Of a stretch of DNA of 64,000 nucleotides, positions 52,674-61,060 are shown piece after piece (within the stretch, counting starts at the first letter, position 1; the number at the start of each line of letters is the position of its first letter). Made by a program: the position numbers and the translations under genes. Source of the stretch: Flammeovirgaceae bacterium BBD 1991-12 (GTDB taxonomy: Bacteria; Bacteroidota; Bacteroidia; Cytophagales; Cyclobacteriaceae); assembly GCA_001657315.1 (NCBI GenBank), contig LYSV01000008.1, positions 25,995 through 89,994 on the forward strand. The letters run 5' to 3'. Under the pieces are notes generated by a model. That model was not told the DNA's origin, did not search any database, and saw only the letters and a program-made list of their open reading frames with translations.

Positions 52674-53468
52674 ATGCAAGAACTCAGAAACATACTCATC
52701 TGTACGGATTTCTCAAAAGACGCAACAAATTCACTCATATATGCAGTAAATCTGGCTGAACAAATCAATGCTCATTTATATATTCTCCATGTAAAAAGTA
52801 CCGCAGACAGCTTACTGAACGATGATCAGATCGAAGATAAATTCGAGCAGATCAAACATGATTTCCTGTTCAGGAGAACACTGCGTATTTCGTACCTGAT
52901 ACGGGAAGGCGATATACTTAAAGAAATAGAGGCAGCCGCAAGGGAAAAACACATCGATCTGATCGTAATAGGTATGAAGGGCGCCTCAGGAAAGCATTCG
53001 ATGGAGTTCGGCAGCATTACTGCCCATCTCATTGATTATCCGGCGTGTTCCATTCTCTCTATTCCCGGTGATTGTCGAATACTGACCATAAAGCAGGTGG
53101 CGGTGGCTTTTGATAACCAAAACCCTCCCGACAAAACAGAATTGTACGTTCTTTCGTACATTTCGGAGGCATTTAGCCCCAAAATCCACATCTTCAACGT
53201 AAAAAGACAAAAGGTAACCGTGGAAACCGCAGCAACAGCTCAGGATGTATTCGATGATATTTTCAGGTACAACCTGCATATCTACTATGATATTGACAAG
53301 CCCAATATCATAGGATCGATCAGGGATTTTATCAGGGAAAACAACATTGATCTGCTTACTGTTTTCCACAGGATCAGCGCTCAGCGGGATCCTTTTAAAA
53401 GAAGTGTTTCAAAACAACTGGCCTTTAGCTTAAAATTGCCCTTATTGATCACCCCTATAAAAAACTAG
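52674..53468 (+). CDS. Universal stress protein, tandem UspA domains
   Basis: 264 residues, two Usp domains (about 1-130 and 140-264). First domain: NILICTDFSKDATNSLIYAVNLAEQ and the nucleotide loop VIGMKGASGKHSMEFGS (about 97-113), near the ATP-binding GxxG pattern. The second domain is degenerate and lacks that loop. Such proteins help survival in growth arrest, low oxygen or other stress. A second tandem Usp gene follows after 15 bases, so both are in an operon, possibly controlled by the REC-Crp regulator nearby. Confidence 0.88.
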   Translation: MQELRNILICTDFSKDATNSLIYAVNLAEQINAHLYILHVKSTADSLLNDDQIEDKFEQIKHDFLFRRTLRISYLIREGDILKEIEAAAREKHIDLIVIGMKGASGKHSMEFGSITAHLIDYPACSILSIPGDCRILTIKQVAVAFDNQNPPDKTELYVLSYISEAFSPKIHIFNVKRQKVTVETAATAQDVFDDIFRYNLHIYYDIDKPNIIGSIRDFIRENNIDLLTVFHRISAQRDPFKRSVSKQLAFSLKLPLLITPIKN

Positions 53469-53483
53469 AAAAAATATTAAGAA

Positions 53484-54281
53484 ATGTTCCATAACATACT
53501 GGTACCTGTTGACTTTTCTTCCTGCTCATTAAATGCACTCAAACTGGCGAGTGATTTTGCACGGGATAATCAGATACATATCACGCTGCTTAATGTATTT
53601 TCACTTACAAGCACTCAGTCCACCCCTGACAATACCGTCAGGGAAGACCTCATGAACAGCCTTCGGGAGCTCGAAGATAAGATCAGCTCGCTCAAAGAAA
53701 CGGAGCACACTTTTGAAGTGGAATTTGGACTGGCTGCCGATGTGGTAATTGAAAAGAGCAAAGACCATGATCTGATCATGATGGGTACGCGTGGTGAGCA
53801 TGACGTTATTGATAAGCTGATTGGCAGTGTTTCACTACGCATTATTGAACATACCAATGTTCCGGTACTGGTCATCCCCGAAACCATTCAGTCCATTTCG
53901 TTCGACAAGATCGTTTTTGCGGCAGACTTTAAAAAGATCAAGCATATGTCTGTACTGGACAGCCTGCGGGAGCTTGCCCTTGACTATGATTCGGAGCTGC
54001 ACCTGTTGAATGTCAATGAATCTCCCGAATATATCACCGAAGAGCAGGGAGAAGAAGCACTGGCGCTGCATCAGTTTTTTAAGGATGTCAACCATGCATT
54101 TTTCTTCAGTAAAAACAAGGACATCGAAGAAGGTATCCTTTCCTATGTTAAGGAAAGAAATATCAATATACTGGCTTTGATGCCCCGTAAACATGCTTTC
54201 CTGCAGAGCCTTTTCCACCGCAGTACCACGGAGGACATGGCCATGCACCTCAACTCTGCACTGTTCACATTTCACGAATAA
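53484..54281 (+). CDS. Universal stress protein, tandem UspA domains
   Basis: 265 residues, paralogue of the previous gene. First Usp domain: NILVPVDFSSCSLNALKLASDFA (about 4-26) and MMGTRGEHDVIDKLIGSVSLRIIEHTNVPVLVIP-type loop (about 98-115, the GTRGxxxxx...GS ATP-binding pattern). The second domain (about 140-265) is again degenerate. Predicted cytoplasmic ATP-binding stress protein. It is followed 72 bases later by the beta-CASP nuclease gene. Confidence 0.9.
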   Translation: MFHNILVPVDFSSCSLNALKLASDFARDNQIHITLLNVFSLTSTQSTPDNTVREDLMNSLRELEDKISSLKETEHTFEVEFGLAADVVIEKSKDHDLIMMGTRGEHDVIDKLIGSVSLRIIEHTNVPVLVIPETIQSISFDKIVFAADFKKIKHMSVLDSLRELALDYDSELHLLNVNESPEYITEEQGEEALALHQFFKDVNHAFFFSKNKDIEEGILSYVKERNINILALMPRKHAFLQSLFHRSTTEDMAMHLNSALFTFHE

Positions 54282-54353
54282 CGCTGCATGGGCTCAGATC
54301 AGGGTTGGCGGCTTGTCCTTTCTATATTTGATAGCGTTAAGGTCTTTTTTTGA

Positions 54354-55757
54354 ATGAACGTTAAAATTAAATTTCTAGGGGGAGCCAGAACGGTAACGGG
54401 CTCCAAATATTTACTCGAATTCGATAATGACTATGAAGTGTTGGTGGACTGCGGTCTTTTTCAGGGGCTGAAGCAATACCGCCTGAGGAACTGGGACCCG
54501 CTACCTATCGATGTCAGTAAAATAGATGCTATCATTCTGACACATGCCCATATCGACCATTCCGGATATTTACCCAGGATCGTAAAGGATGGATTCAGGG
54601 GGCCTGTGTACTGCACAACAGCCACAGCCGCTCTGCTGGACATCATGCTCCGCGATGCAGCCAAGCTACAGGAGGAAGAAGCAGCATTCGCCAGAAAAAA
54701 GGGATATTCAAAACACGAACACCCACAGCCACTCTTCAACACGGAAGATACCCTGGCTACTCTGGAGCTATTAAAAAGTACGGACTATGGCTCAATTACC
54801 CAGCTCAATCCCCATATTAGCTTCGGGTTCTTTGACGCCGGACATATTCTGGGCTCAGCCATTCTCCGGATGAATTTAAAGGGTGAACAACAGGAAAAAA
54901 CCATGATCTTCTCAGGGGATCTGGGAAGATATGACCAACCTCTTCTGTCAGACCCTACCACTATGCATCAGGCCGATATACTAGTTGTGGAGTCTACCTA
55001 TGGCAACCGGCTGAATGATAACAATGGAATAGAAAACACTTTCGCATCCTATATCAATCAGGGACTGGAAAGAGGAGGATGTATCATTATTCCGTCTTTT
55101 GCGGTGGGTCGTACACAGCTGTTACTTTACTTTTTTATGAGGCTTATGGAAAAGGGGCAGATACCGAAAATCCCGGTGTATGTTGACAGCCCCATGGCCA
55201 TTAGTACCACGGCGTTGTACAAGAAGTTTGCAGAATATCACAAGCTTTCTCCCTATGAACTTAACGGCGCTTCGGTATTCGACTACCCCATGTTCCATTA
55301 TTACAAAACCCAGGAGTCATCTATAAATCTGAACAATATCAAAAAAAATGCGATCATCATCTCAGCCAGCGGTATGTGTACCGGAGGCAGGATACTACAC
55401 CATTTGTACAACAGACTGAAACGCAGAAATGACACATTGCTCTTTGCAGGATATCAGGCAGAAGGCACACGCGGCCGCCGTATTCTGGATGGTGAATCAA
55501 CTTCAAGGATATTCGGACATGACGTACCTGTAAAGTGCCATGTAGAGTATCTCGACGGACTATCGGCTCATGGGGACAAGGACGATCTTATGAAATGGCT
55601 GAGCGGCTTCAGCGAAGCGCCCAAGCTAACCTTTGTTACGCATGGAGAAGAGTCAAGCTCCAAAGCCCTTGCGGAAAGTATCCGCTCACAGATGCGCTGG
55701 AGTAATGTTTTTGTACCTGAATATCTCGAGTCCTTTGAACTATTCCGGAGAATTTAA
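54354..55757 (+). CDS. Beta-CASP metallo-beta-lactamase-fold ribonuclease
   Basis: 467 residues: metallo-beta-lactamase domain with THAHIDHSGYLPRI (about 62-75; the HxHxDH zinc site), FDAGHILGSAI (about 160-170) and FSGDLGRYDQPLL (about 186-198), then beta-CASP domain (about 210-330), and the RMMBL C-terminus (HVEYLDGLSAHGDKDDLMKW and THGEESSSKAL). Such enzymes (YSH1/RNase J-like) process RNA. Clustering with universal stress genes is typical for this phylum. Start ATG at 54354 follows a short leader. Confidence 0.92.
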   Translation: MNVKIKFLGGARTVTGSKYLLEFDNDYEVLVDCGLFQGLKQYRLRNWDPLPIDVSKIDAIILTHAHIDHSGYLPRIVKDGFRGPVYCTTATAALLDIMLRDAAKLQEEEAAFARKKGYSKHEHPQPLFNTEDTLATLELLKSTDYGSITQLNPHISFGFFDAGHILGSAILRMNLKGEQQEKTMIFSGDLGRYDQPLLSDPTTMHQADILVVESTYGNRLNDNNGIENTFASYINQGLERGGCIIIPSFAVGRTQLLLYFFMRLMEKGQIPKIPVYVDSPMAISTTALYKKFAEYHKLSPYELNGASVFDYPMFHYYKTQESSINLNNIKKNAIIISASGMCTGGRILHHLYNRLKRRNDTLLFAGYQAEGTRGRRILDGESTSRIFGHDVPVKCHVEYLDGLSAHGDKDDLMKWLSGFSEAPKLTFVTHGEESSSKALAESIRSQMRWSNVFVPEYLESFELFRRI

Positions 55758-55828
55758 TTTGGTCATTTGTTATTAACGACCAATACCTCTCCCATAAGAT
55801 AGAATTTAACACATTGATGCTGGGGGTT

Positions 55829-55883
55829 GGAAGTCAGAAGCTGGAAGTTTGAAATTTGATTTTACTTCCGGCTTTTGACTTCC
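55829..55883. terminator. 20-bp stem hairpin between convergent genes
   Basis: Arms GGAAGTCAGAAGCTGGAAGT (55829-55848) and ACTTCCGGCTTTTGACTTCC (55864-55883) pair over 20 bases, with two positions that can form G-U pairs in RNA, and a 15-base loop. It separates the nuclease gene from the convergent stress protein gene; probably a bidirectional transcript end. Confidence 0.6.
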
Positions 55884-55915
55884 GGCCTTTTCCGGGAGGT
55901 ATAACCACCAGCAGC

Positions 55916-56356
55916 TTAAACCTCAACCGGCATATCTTCGGGTACAAGCATCACAGGGCAGTTGATCCTTTTCATCAGTTTTTCCTGACCCTTTTCAGCT
56001 TTGGACTCGATCTTTTTATTGACATCATCACAAAGTATGACCAGATCCACGTTGTTTTCAACGGTATTGGCCAGTATTCTGTCCACAATAAAGCCCACCT
56101 CAGACCGAAAGGTATAGTTGACCCCTGATGATCCCAAGAAGGCATTATCCACCTTTTCAAACTCATTACGACCTAACTCTGTCAGGTTATTCCTATGTAC
56201 AATATCATCAGAGTGACCGTTATTAATGAGACGGTACGTATACAATATGATCAGCTCAGCATTATTGGCCTGCGACACTTTCACCGCATACTCCATTGCC
56301 TTCACCGAATTCTCTGAAAAATCAGTTGGATACAGGATTCTCTCAAACATTTGCAT
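55916..56356 (-). CDS. Universal stress protein, single domain
   Basis: 146 residues, single Usp domain: RILYPTDFSENSVKAMEYAVKVSQ at the start and LVILCDDVNKKIESKAEKGQEKLMKRI near the end. The usual G-x2-G-x9-G(S/T) ATP loop is replaced by a charged stretch (CDDVNKKIESK), so it may be an ATP-independent type. Divergent from the PAS kinase gene; the shared 134-base region between them likely carries both promoters. Confidence 0.85.
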   Translation of the reverse strand: MQMFERILYPTDFSENSVKAMEYAVKVSQANNAELIILYTYRLINNGHSDDIVHRNNLTELGRNEFEKVDNAFLGSSGVNYTFRSEVGFIVDRILANTVENNVDLVILCDDVNKKIESKAEKGQEKLMKRINCPVMLVPEDMPVEV

Positions 56357-56490
56357 ATGGCAGGCTTTTACTTACATATAATTGCTAAAATAAAATTTTG
56401 TTTTGGGTTAGATTAACGTCATCAATCAATTTTGTTAATGATTTTTGTCATATTAGTGGGGACCTAATTTGATGAAAGTACAAACTCCCT

Positions 56491-57795
56491 ATGAATCAGG
56501 AAAGGACATTCCGGGTAATTTTTGAAACCTGTCAGGAAGGTATTATTGTTGTAAACACTGAAGGGACCATTGTTCTGGCCAATCAGGCCTGCAATAATAT
56601 GTTTGGTTACCTTCAGGATGAGCTGGTCGGGCAGGGTATAGAAAAACTGATCCCGGTGCCCATGCGCACGCCGCATATAGAACACCGTCACCAGTATGCT
56701 CAAAATCCTGTTCCCCGGCAGATGGGAGCTGGTCGCGACCTGAGGGGCCTCAAGAAAAATGGTGTGGAGTTTCCTGTGGAGATCAGTCTTAACCGTGCTG
56801 TCCTGAAAGAAAGCGAACATACAGTAGCGTTCATTATTGATATCACCCAGCGGAAGAGAATGGAAGATGCTCTGAAGAGGAGCGAAAAACAACTGATCTC
56901 CTACGCCACCGAGCTGGAAAGCCGGGTAGAGGAGCGCACAGAAGAGCTGGATCATACCATAGCGGCCCTCGAAAAGATCAACAGGGATATGGAAGAACAG
57001 ATCAATGTACGGATCAATGCTGAAAATGAGGCAAAAAAGGCATTGGACCGTGAACGTGAACTGAATGAGCTCAAGTCGAGGTTTGTTTCCATGGCTTCTC
57101 ATGAATTCCGGACACCGTTGAGTACGATACTGTCTTCCGCCTCGCTGATAGAGAAGTATGACGATCCGTCAAATGAACCAAAACGGCGCCGGCATGTACA
57201 TAAGATCAAGTCGGCCATCAGCAACCTGCAGCAAATACTGGATGATTTTCTGTCACTGTCCAAACTGGAGGAAGGAAGAGTGGACCTGAAACGTTCGGAA
57301 GTTAACGTGAGCGAGGTCATTGAAGAAGTAATTGACGAACTCAGCTCGCTGACACCTGAGAATCAGGCTATACGCCTGCTGATCAAGGGAAAGGAAACCC
57401 TGCTCAACTCTGATGACAAGATCATCAAGAACATACTGATCAACCTCATTTCCAATGGCATAAAGTATTCTGAAAAAGATATCGATGTTATTTTGAACTA
57501 TTCCAGGGCCTCCCTCGACATTAAAGTTAAAGACCAAGGTATGGGTATACCTGAGGGAGACCAAAAGCATATGTTCGAACGTTTTTTCAGAGCCAAGAAT
57601 GCCATTAATATCCAGGGCACCGGGTTGGGGCTGAATATTGTGAAGAAATACGTGGACATGCTGGGCGGAACGATAGACTTTGTCAGCAAATTGAATAAGG
57701 GAACAACTTTTATCGTTAATTTGCCAATTGAAACCGGAAAGGAACCCGAAACAAACCTAAGTGATACTGTAAATGAAAAAAATATTAATTATTGA
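56491..57795 (+). CDS. PAS-domain sensor histidine kinase
   Basis: 434 residues: one PAS domain (about 6-115, with GTIVLANQACNNMFGY and a PAC tail), a long coiled coil (about 120-195), HisKA with SMASHEFRTPLSTILSSASL (phosphohistidine about 204), and HATPase_c (NLISNGIKYSE about 318-328; GMGIPEGDQKHMFERFFRAK; GTGLGLNIVKKYVDM about 374-388). No membrane helix, so it is a cytoplasmic sensor, perhaps of redox or small molecules. It overlaps the response regulator gene by 23 bases, so the two form one pair. Confidence 0.95.
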   Translation: MNQERTFRVIFETCQEGIIVVNTEGTIVLANQACNNMFGYLQDELVGQGIEKLIPVPMRTPHIEHRHQYAQNPVPRQMGAGRDLRGLKKNGVEFPVEISLNRAVLKESEHTVAFIIDITQRKRMEDALKRSEKQLISYATELESRVEERTEELDHTIAALEKINRDMEEQINVRINAENEAKKALDRERELNELKSRFVSMASHEFRTPLSTILSSASLIEKYDDPSNEPKRRRHVHKIKSAISNLQQILDDFLSLSKLEEGRVDLKRSEVNVSEVIEEVIDELSSLTPENQAIRLLIKGKETLLNSDDKIIKNILINLISNGIKYSEKDIDVILNYSRASLDIKVKDQGMGIPEGDQKHMFERFFRAKNAINIQGTGLGLNIVKKYVDMLGGTIDFVSKLNKGTTFIVNLPIETGKEPETNLSDTVNEKNINY

Positions 57796-58846
57796 AGACA
57801 ATAAGGATATCAGGGAGAATATAGCTGAGATACTGGAGCTTGATGGCTTTGAGACCATAGAGGCTGCCAACGGCAAGGAGGGTGTCACCAAAGCCAAGGA
57901 AGAAGACCCTGACCTGATCATTTGTGATATCATGATGCCTGAGCTGGATGGTTACGGTGTGCTCCATATATTGGCAAAGAAGGAATCAACAGCCAGTATA
58001 CCTTTCATATTCCTTACGGCCAAGGCGGAAAGGGCTGATATGCGAAAAGGTATGGTATTGGGTGCTGACGACTATCTCACAAAGCCTTTTGAAGACACTG
58101 AACTGCTGGATGCTGTGGAAGCACGGCTGAAAAAAACCGAAGCGCTAAAAAAGGAATATGCCAGCGACGCCCAGGGCCTGAACAGTTTCATCAGCGATGT
58201 AAAGAAACTTCACAAGCTGGAATCCCTTCATGAAAACCGGAAATCCAGGTTATACAAGAAAAAAAATGACGTTTATCGCGAAAGCGAATATCCCAACTAT
58301 CTGTATTTTGTAGAATCCGGCAAGATCAAAACCATAAAGGCCAATGAAGACGGAAAAGAACTGATCACGGCTATCTATTCAGCAGGTGAGTTTTTTGGAT
58401 ACGAAGCATTGCTGGAAAACAAGGATCATCCGGATTCAGCAGAGGCGATGGAAGATTCATACATCATTAGTATACCCCGTGATGAATTTTTCGAGCTGAT
58501 CTACTCCAACCGGGAAGTAGCGAAAAAGTTTATAGAGCTCCTCTCCAACAAGGTCAGCGAAAAAGAGCAGAGGTTGGTTAACCTCGCCTACAATTCTGTC
58601 AGGCAGAGAACCGCGGAGGCTCTCATCGAAGTATATGAAAAATTCAATCCTGAGCATAAGAGTAATTTTGCGCTGTCTGTATCCCGGGAAGACCTTTCCA
58701 ACATGGTAGGCACCGCTACCGAATCCGTGATACGGGTAATCTCCGATTTCAAGGAAGAGGGACTGGTGGAGTCAAAGAACGGCAAGATCGTGATCCGGGA
58801 CTTTGACAAGCTCCTGCAGGTTCAGCGATGGCATGTGGTAAGATAG
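57773..58846 (+). CDS. Response regulator fused to cNMP-binding and Crp-type HTH domains
   Basis: 357 residues: REC domain (D52 phospho-acceptor in DLIICDIMMPELDG, T82, K104), a helical linker (about 125-170), a cyclic-nucleotide-binding-like fold (about 165-270), and a Crp-type winged helix (about 285-350; SVSREDLSNMVGTATESVIRVI is the recognition helix region). A REC domain in front of a Crp/Fnr regulator is unusual outside Bacteroidota; it would combine phosphorylation with ligand or redox sensing. There are no clear Fnr cysteines. It likely controls the universal stress genes nearby. Confidence 0.93.
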   Translation: MKKILIIEDNKDIRENIAEILELDGFETIEAANGKEGVTKAKEEDPDLIICDIMMPELDGYGVLHILAKKESTASIPFIFLTAKAERADMRKGMVLGADDYLTKPFEDTELLDAVEARLKKTEALKKEYASDAQGLNSFISDVKKLHKLESLHENRKSRLYKKKNDVYRESEYPNYLYFVESGKIKTIKANEDGKELITAIYSAGEFFGYEALLENKDHPDSAEAMEDSYIISIPRDEFFELIYSNREVAKKFIELLSNKVSEKEQRLVNLAYNSVRQRTAEALIEVYEKFNPEHKSNFALSVSREDLSNMVGTATESVIRVISDFKEEGLVESKNGKIVIRDFDKLLQVQRWHVVR

Positions 58847-58876
58847 GCATTTAAATTTCAGTACAAGTAGTAGTAT

Positions 58877-58897
58877 CACACCACAAATGGTGTGTTT
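58877..58897 (+). terminator. Weak intrinsic terminator after the response regulator gene
   Basis: 7-bp stem CACACCA/TGGTGTG with a 4-base loop, followed by TTT then CCCC. It is 30 bases past the stop. Short T run, so efficiency is doubtful. Confidence 0.4.
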
Positions 58898-59032
58898 CCC
58901 CCGTAGCATCCAACAAAAGTCCATCAATTTGCCCTGTTCACTGTGCTATGACCACAATCAGGCAGGCTGTTGACCGTACTCATGCATCACCATGGTCTGT
59001 TTTACTAATATAGTAAGACATTCAATGATCGT

Positions 59033-59563
59033 ATGGTTATAGTATTTGTGATAGCAGGAATGATGTTTCTGACCCTTGCGCTATTACTTTTAGCGCCTTT
59101 CAGGGTCTATGTCAATACGGCCAGCAATGAATACTATATTTCTCTTCAGGGCATAGCGCGTTTTTCTCCACGCTTTCAACAGGACCAATGGGTGATCAGT
59201 GCTAAAGTGCCTTTCTATACTTTCGAGATACCCTTGAAATCGTCACCGGAAAAGAAAAAAGAAGCAAAACCCAAAAAAGAGAGAAAAAAGAGATCTTCCC
59301 GGACGCATTTACGCTTTTCGAGCCTGTTGAGGCTTCTTAAAAGGCTCATAAGGTCATTCAGGGTGAGGAAATTGTATCTCGACCTTGATACCGGCAGTTA
59401 CCCGTTAAATGCACAGCTTGTTCCCTTGTTCTTACTGGTAAAAAGTGATGTGATCAGTCTGAATACCAACTTTCAGGGGGTAAACCGCTGTGAATTCCTT
59501 TTGACAAGCCGACCAATTAAAATGGTCTGGCCATTCGTACAATGTTTTGTTTTAGAAAATTAA
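59033..59563 (+). CDS. DUF2953-like membrane-anchored protein
   Basis: 176 residues: an N-terminal membrane helix (about 4-20), a beta-rich stretch, a highly basic lysine/arginine linker (about 78-97), and a C-terminal DUF2953-like part with LYLDLDTGSYPLNAQLVPLF. DUF2953 proteins (YtfI in Bacillus) are found beside GerW/YtfJ proteins, as in this window where the GerW gene follows after 12 bases. Biochemical role is unknown. Confidence 0.72.
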   Translation: MVIVFVIAGMMFLTLALLLLAPFRVYVNTASNEYYISLQGIARFSPRFQQDQWVISAKVPFYTFEIPLKSSPEKKKEAKPKKERKKRSSRTHLRFSSLLRLLKRLIRSFRVRKLYLDLDTGSYPLNAQLVPLFLLVKSDVISLNTNFQGVNRCEFLLTSRPIKMVWPFVQCFVLEN

Positions 59564-59575
59564 ACAGTAAAGATC

Positions 59576-59944
59576 ATGGAAATGAATTTCGAAGAACTTT
59601 TAGAAAAGCTTACTGATTTTATCAAATCGGAAGCGAGGACGGAGACGATCATCGGTGACCAGTTCAAGCTGGGTGAATTTACCTGTGTGCCGGTGGTTCG
59701 TGTAGGAATGGGGCTCGGAAGTGGTGGTGGAAGTGGTACGGCCACAAAATCCGGCGGTGGTGAAGGCGGAGGAGCCGGTTTTGGCATGGGCATAGAACCC
59801 ATAGGTTTTCTGGTCACCCGGGGGGAAGAGATATCATTTATCGGAGTCAGCAAATCAAGTAAGGGGATATCAGCCGCCTTTGAGAAGATACCAGACCTTG
59901 TAGACAAGATCATAACGAAACGGACAGATAAGGCAGAAGCCTGA
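59576..59944 (+). CDS. GerW (YtfJ) family protein
   Basis: 122 residues with the GerW signature: a short N-terminal helix, VVRVGMGLGSGGGSGT (about 39-54) followed by a glycine-rich loop GGGEGGGAGFGMGIEP (about 59-74), then FLVTRGEEISFIGV (about 77-90). GerW is known in spore formers, needed for germination of some Bacilli, but its relatives occur widely. It follows the DUF2953 gene by 12 bases and is probably cotranscribed. The glycine-rich loop might bind a ligand or surface. Confidence 0.88.
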   Translation: MEMNFEELLEKLTDFIKSEARTETIIGDQFKLGEFTCVPVVRVGMGLGSGGGSGTATKSGGGEGGGAGFGMGIEPIGFLVTRGEEISFIGVSKSSKGISAAFEKIPDLVDKIITKRTDKAEA

Positions 59945-59970
59945 TCGGAGGTTTGGTTCATGGACCGAAC

Positions 59971-60699
59971 CTACTCAAAAAAGGAAGAGTCGCTTAACAT
60001 TTTCTGTACCCACAGCTGATACTGCCGCCCTGAAGGATGCAGTCCATCCTCTGCTACCAGTGAGGGATCGTCCAGTCCACGCCGTGAAATGTCGGTGATG
60101 TAAATATATTTGATGTCTTTTTCCTGTGTAATTCTTTTGTTAATCTCATTGTAGGCATCAATTTCCGTGGTGATCTTTTCCCTGCTGCTCTGGCCAAATG
60201 GTGTGTATCCGTAGTCAGGGATAGACACCACAAAAACCCTGCTTCGGTCACCACCTGCATGGGCAATGGCTATGTTAAGGAGCATTTCAAATTCGGACGG
60301 ATAGTCCTCAAGCGGATAACCCCGGTATTGGTTATTCACTCCTATAAGCAGGGAAACCAGGCCATAGTCTCTGGACTTGTTTTGATCCTCAACGGCATTC
60401 CTTAATTCCTGTGTGGTCCAGCCTGTTTTGGCAATGATATCAGGGTGCTCTAGTACCGCCTTATGGTCAGACCGGTTAAGCATATCCACTAACTGGACCG
60501 GCCATCGTTCCTGCTCTGACACACTGTGTCCAATGGTATAGGAATCTCCCAATGCCAGGTACGTCAGCGTATCACTGGCCTGAGCAGGACCACCGGTCTC
60601 AGTAGGGGTTGGAGCCGGGTTGTCATTCACAGGGTCCTTGTCTGCCGAGCAGCACGTCAGCAAGGCTGTTATCAGGAAAATCAACATAGATCTGCACAT
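59971..60699 (-). CDS. SGNH/GDSL hydrolase lipoprotein
   Basis: 242 residues with a lipoprotein signal (cysteine near 16-17, LLTCCSAD), a proline/threonine-rich linker, then an SGNH hydrolase: block I LALGDSYTIGH (about 48-58; nucleophile S53), block III LLIGVNNQYRG (about 116-126; N), block V AEDGLHPSGRQY (about 216-227; D and H). Esterase or deacetylase acting at the cell surface, perhaps on acylated glycans. Start at 60699 (MCRSMLIFLITALL) gives the best signal. Confidence 0.88.
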   Translation of the reverse strand: MCRSMLIFLITALLTCCSADKDPVNDNPAPTPTETGGPAQASDTLTYLALGDSYTIGHSVSEQERWPVQLVDMLNRSDHKAVLEHPDIIAKTGWTTQELRNAVEDQNKSRDYGLVSLLIGVNNQYRGYPLEDYPSEFEMLLNIAIAHAGGDRSRVFVVSIPDYGYTPFGQSSREKITTEIDAYNEINKRITQEKDIKYIYITDISRRGLDDPSLVAEDGLHPSGRQYQLWVQKMLSDSSFFE

Positions 60700-61060
60700 A
60701 GCTCACTGGAAAAATGCAAGCTCAGCAATTTATTTTGATCTGGCAAGATATAACGAAGCGAAACCAACGGCAAACGCATTAGTCTGGTCTTACGTATTTG
60801 AAATCTCTCGTAGACGATTTTAACGAGGTTCACCTCACCATGCCTACCTGGAGTCGTGGCACCACTCCTCACGGAGTCCTGTGGACGGTTTTCATTCCGG
60901 TCTTTGCACAGGATCGATCGGCAATGTGAGGGTTGTCGTTCACTAACTGAGTAGCAGTGATGCCACGACTATTCAGGTTCATGGTTTGGGCTACATAAAT
61001 CAAGACACTTTTATTCTGAAGGGAGGAATAGTTTTTTACCATTTCCTCCCCTCTCCCACA
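60700..61060. other. Noncoding stretch with a 119-bp element bounded by inverted repeats
   Basis: 361 bases without a supported gene between the SGNH gene start and the end of the barrel gene. Contains AGTCGTGGCA (60852-60861) and its exact inverse TGCCACGACT (60961-60970), plus a small ACTCC/GGAGT hairpin at 60864-60877. The SGNH promoter must lie between 60700 and about 60800. Confidence 0.5.

Noticed and set aside
52674..54281. Usp gene pair as a recent duplication
   Set aside because: Both are tandem two-domain proteins but the sequence identity by eye is low; an old divergence.
56464..57102. 212-codon minus-strand frame over the PAS kinase
   Set aside because: Antisense to PAS and coiled-coil coding sequence with clear motifs; no independent support.
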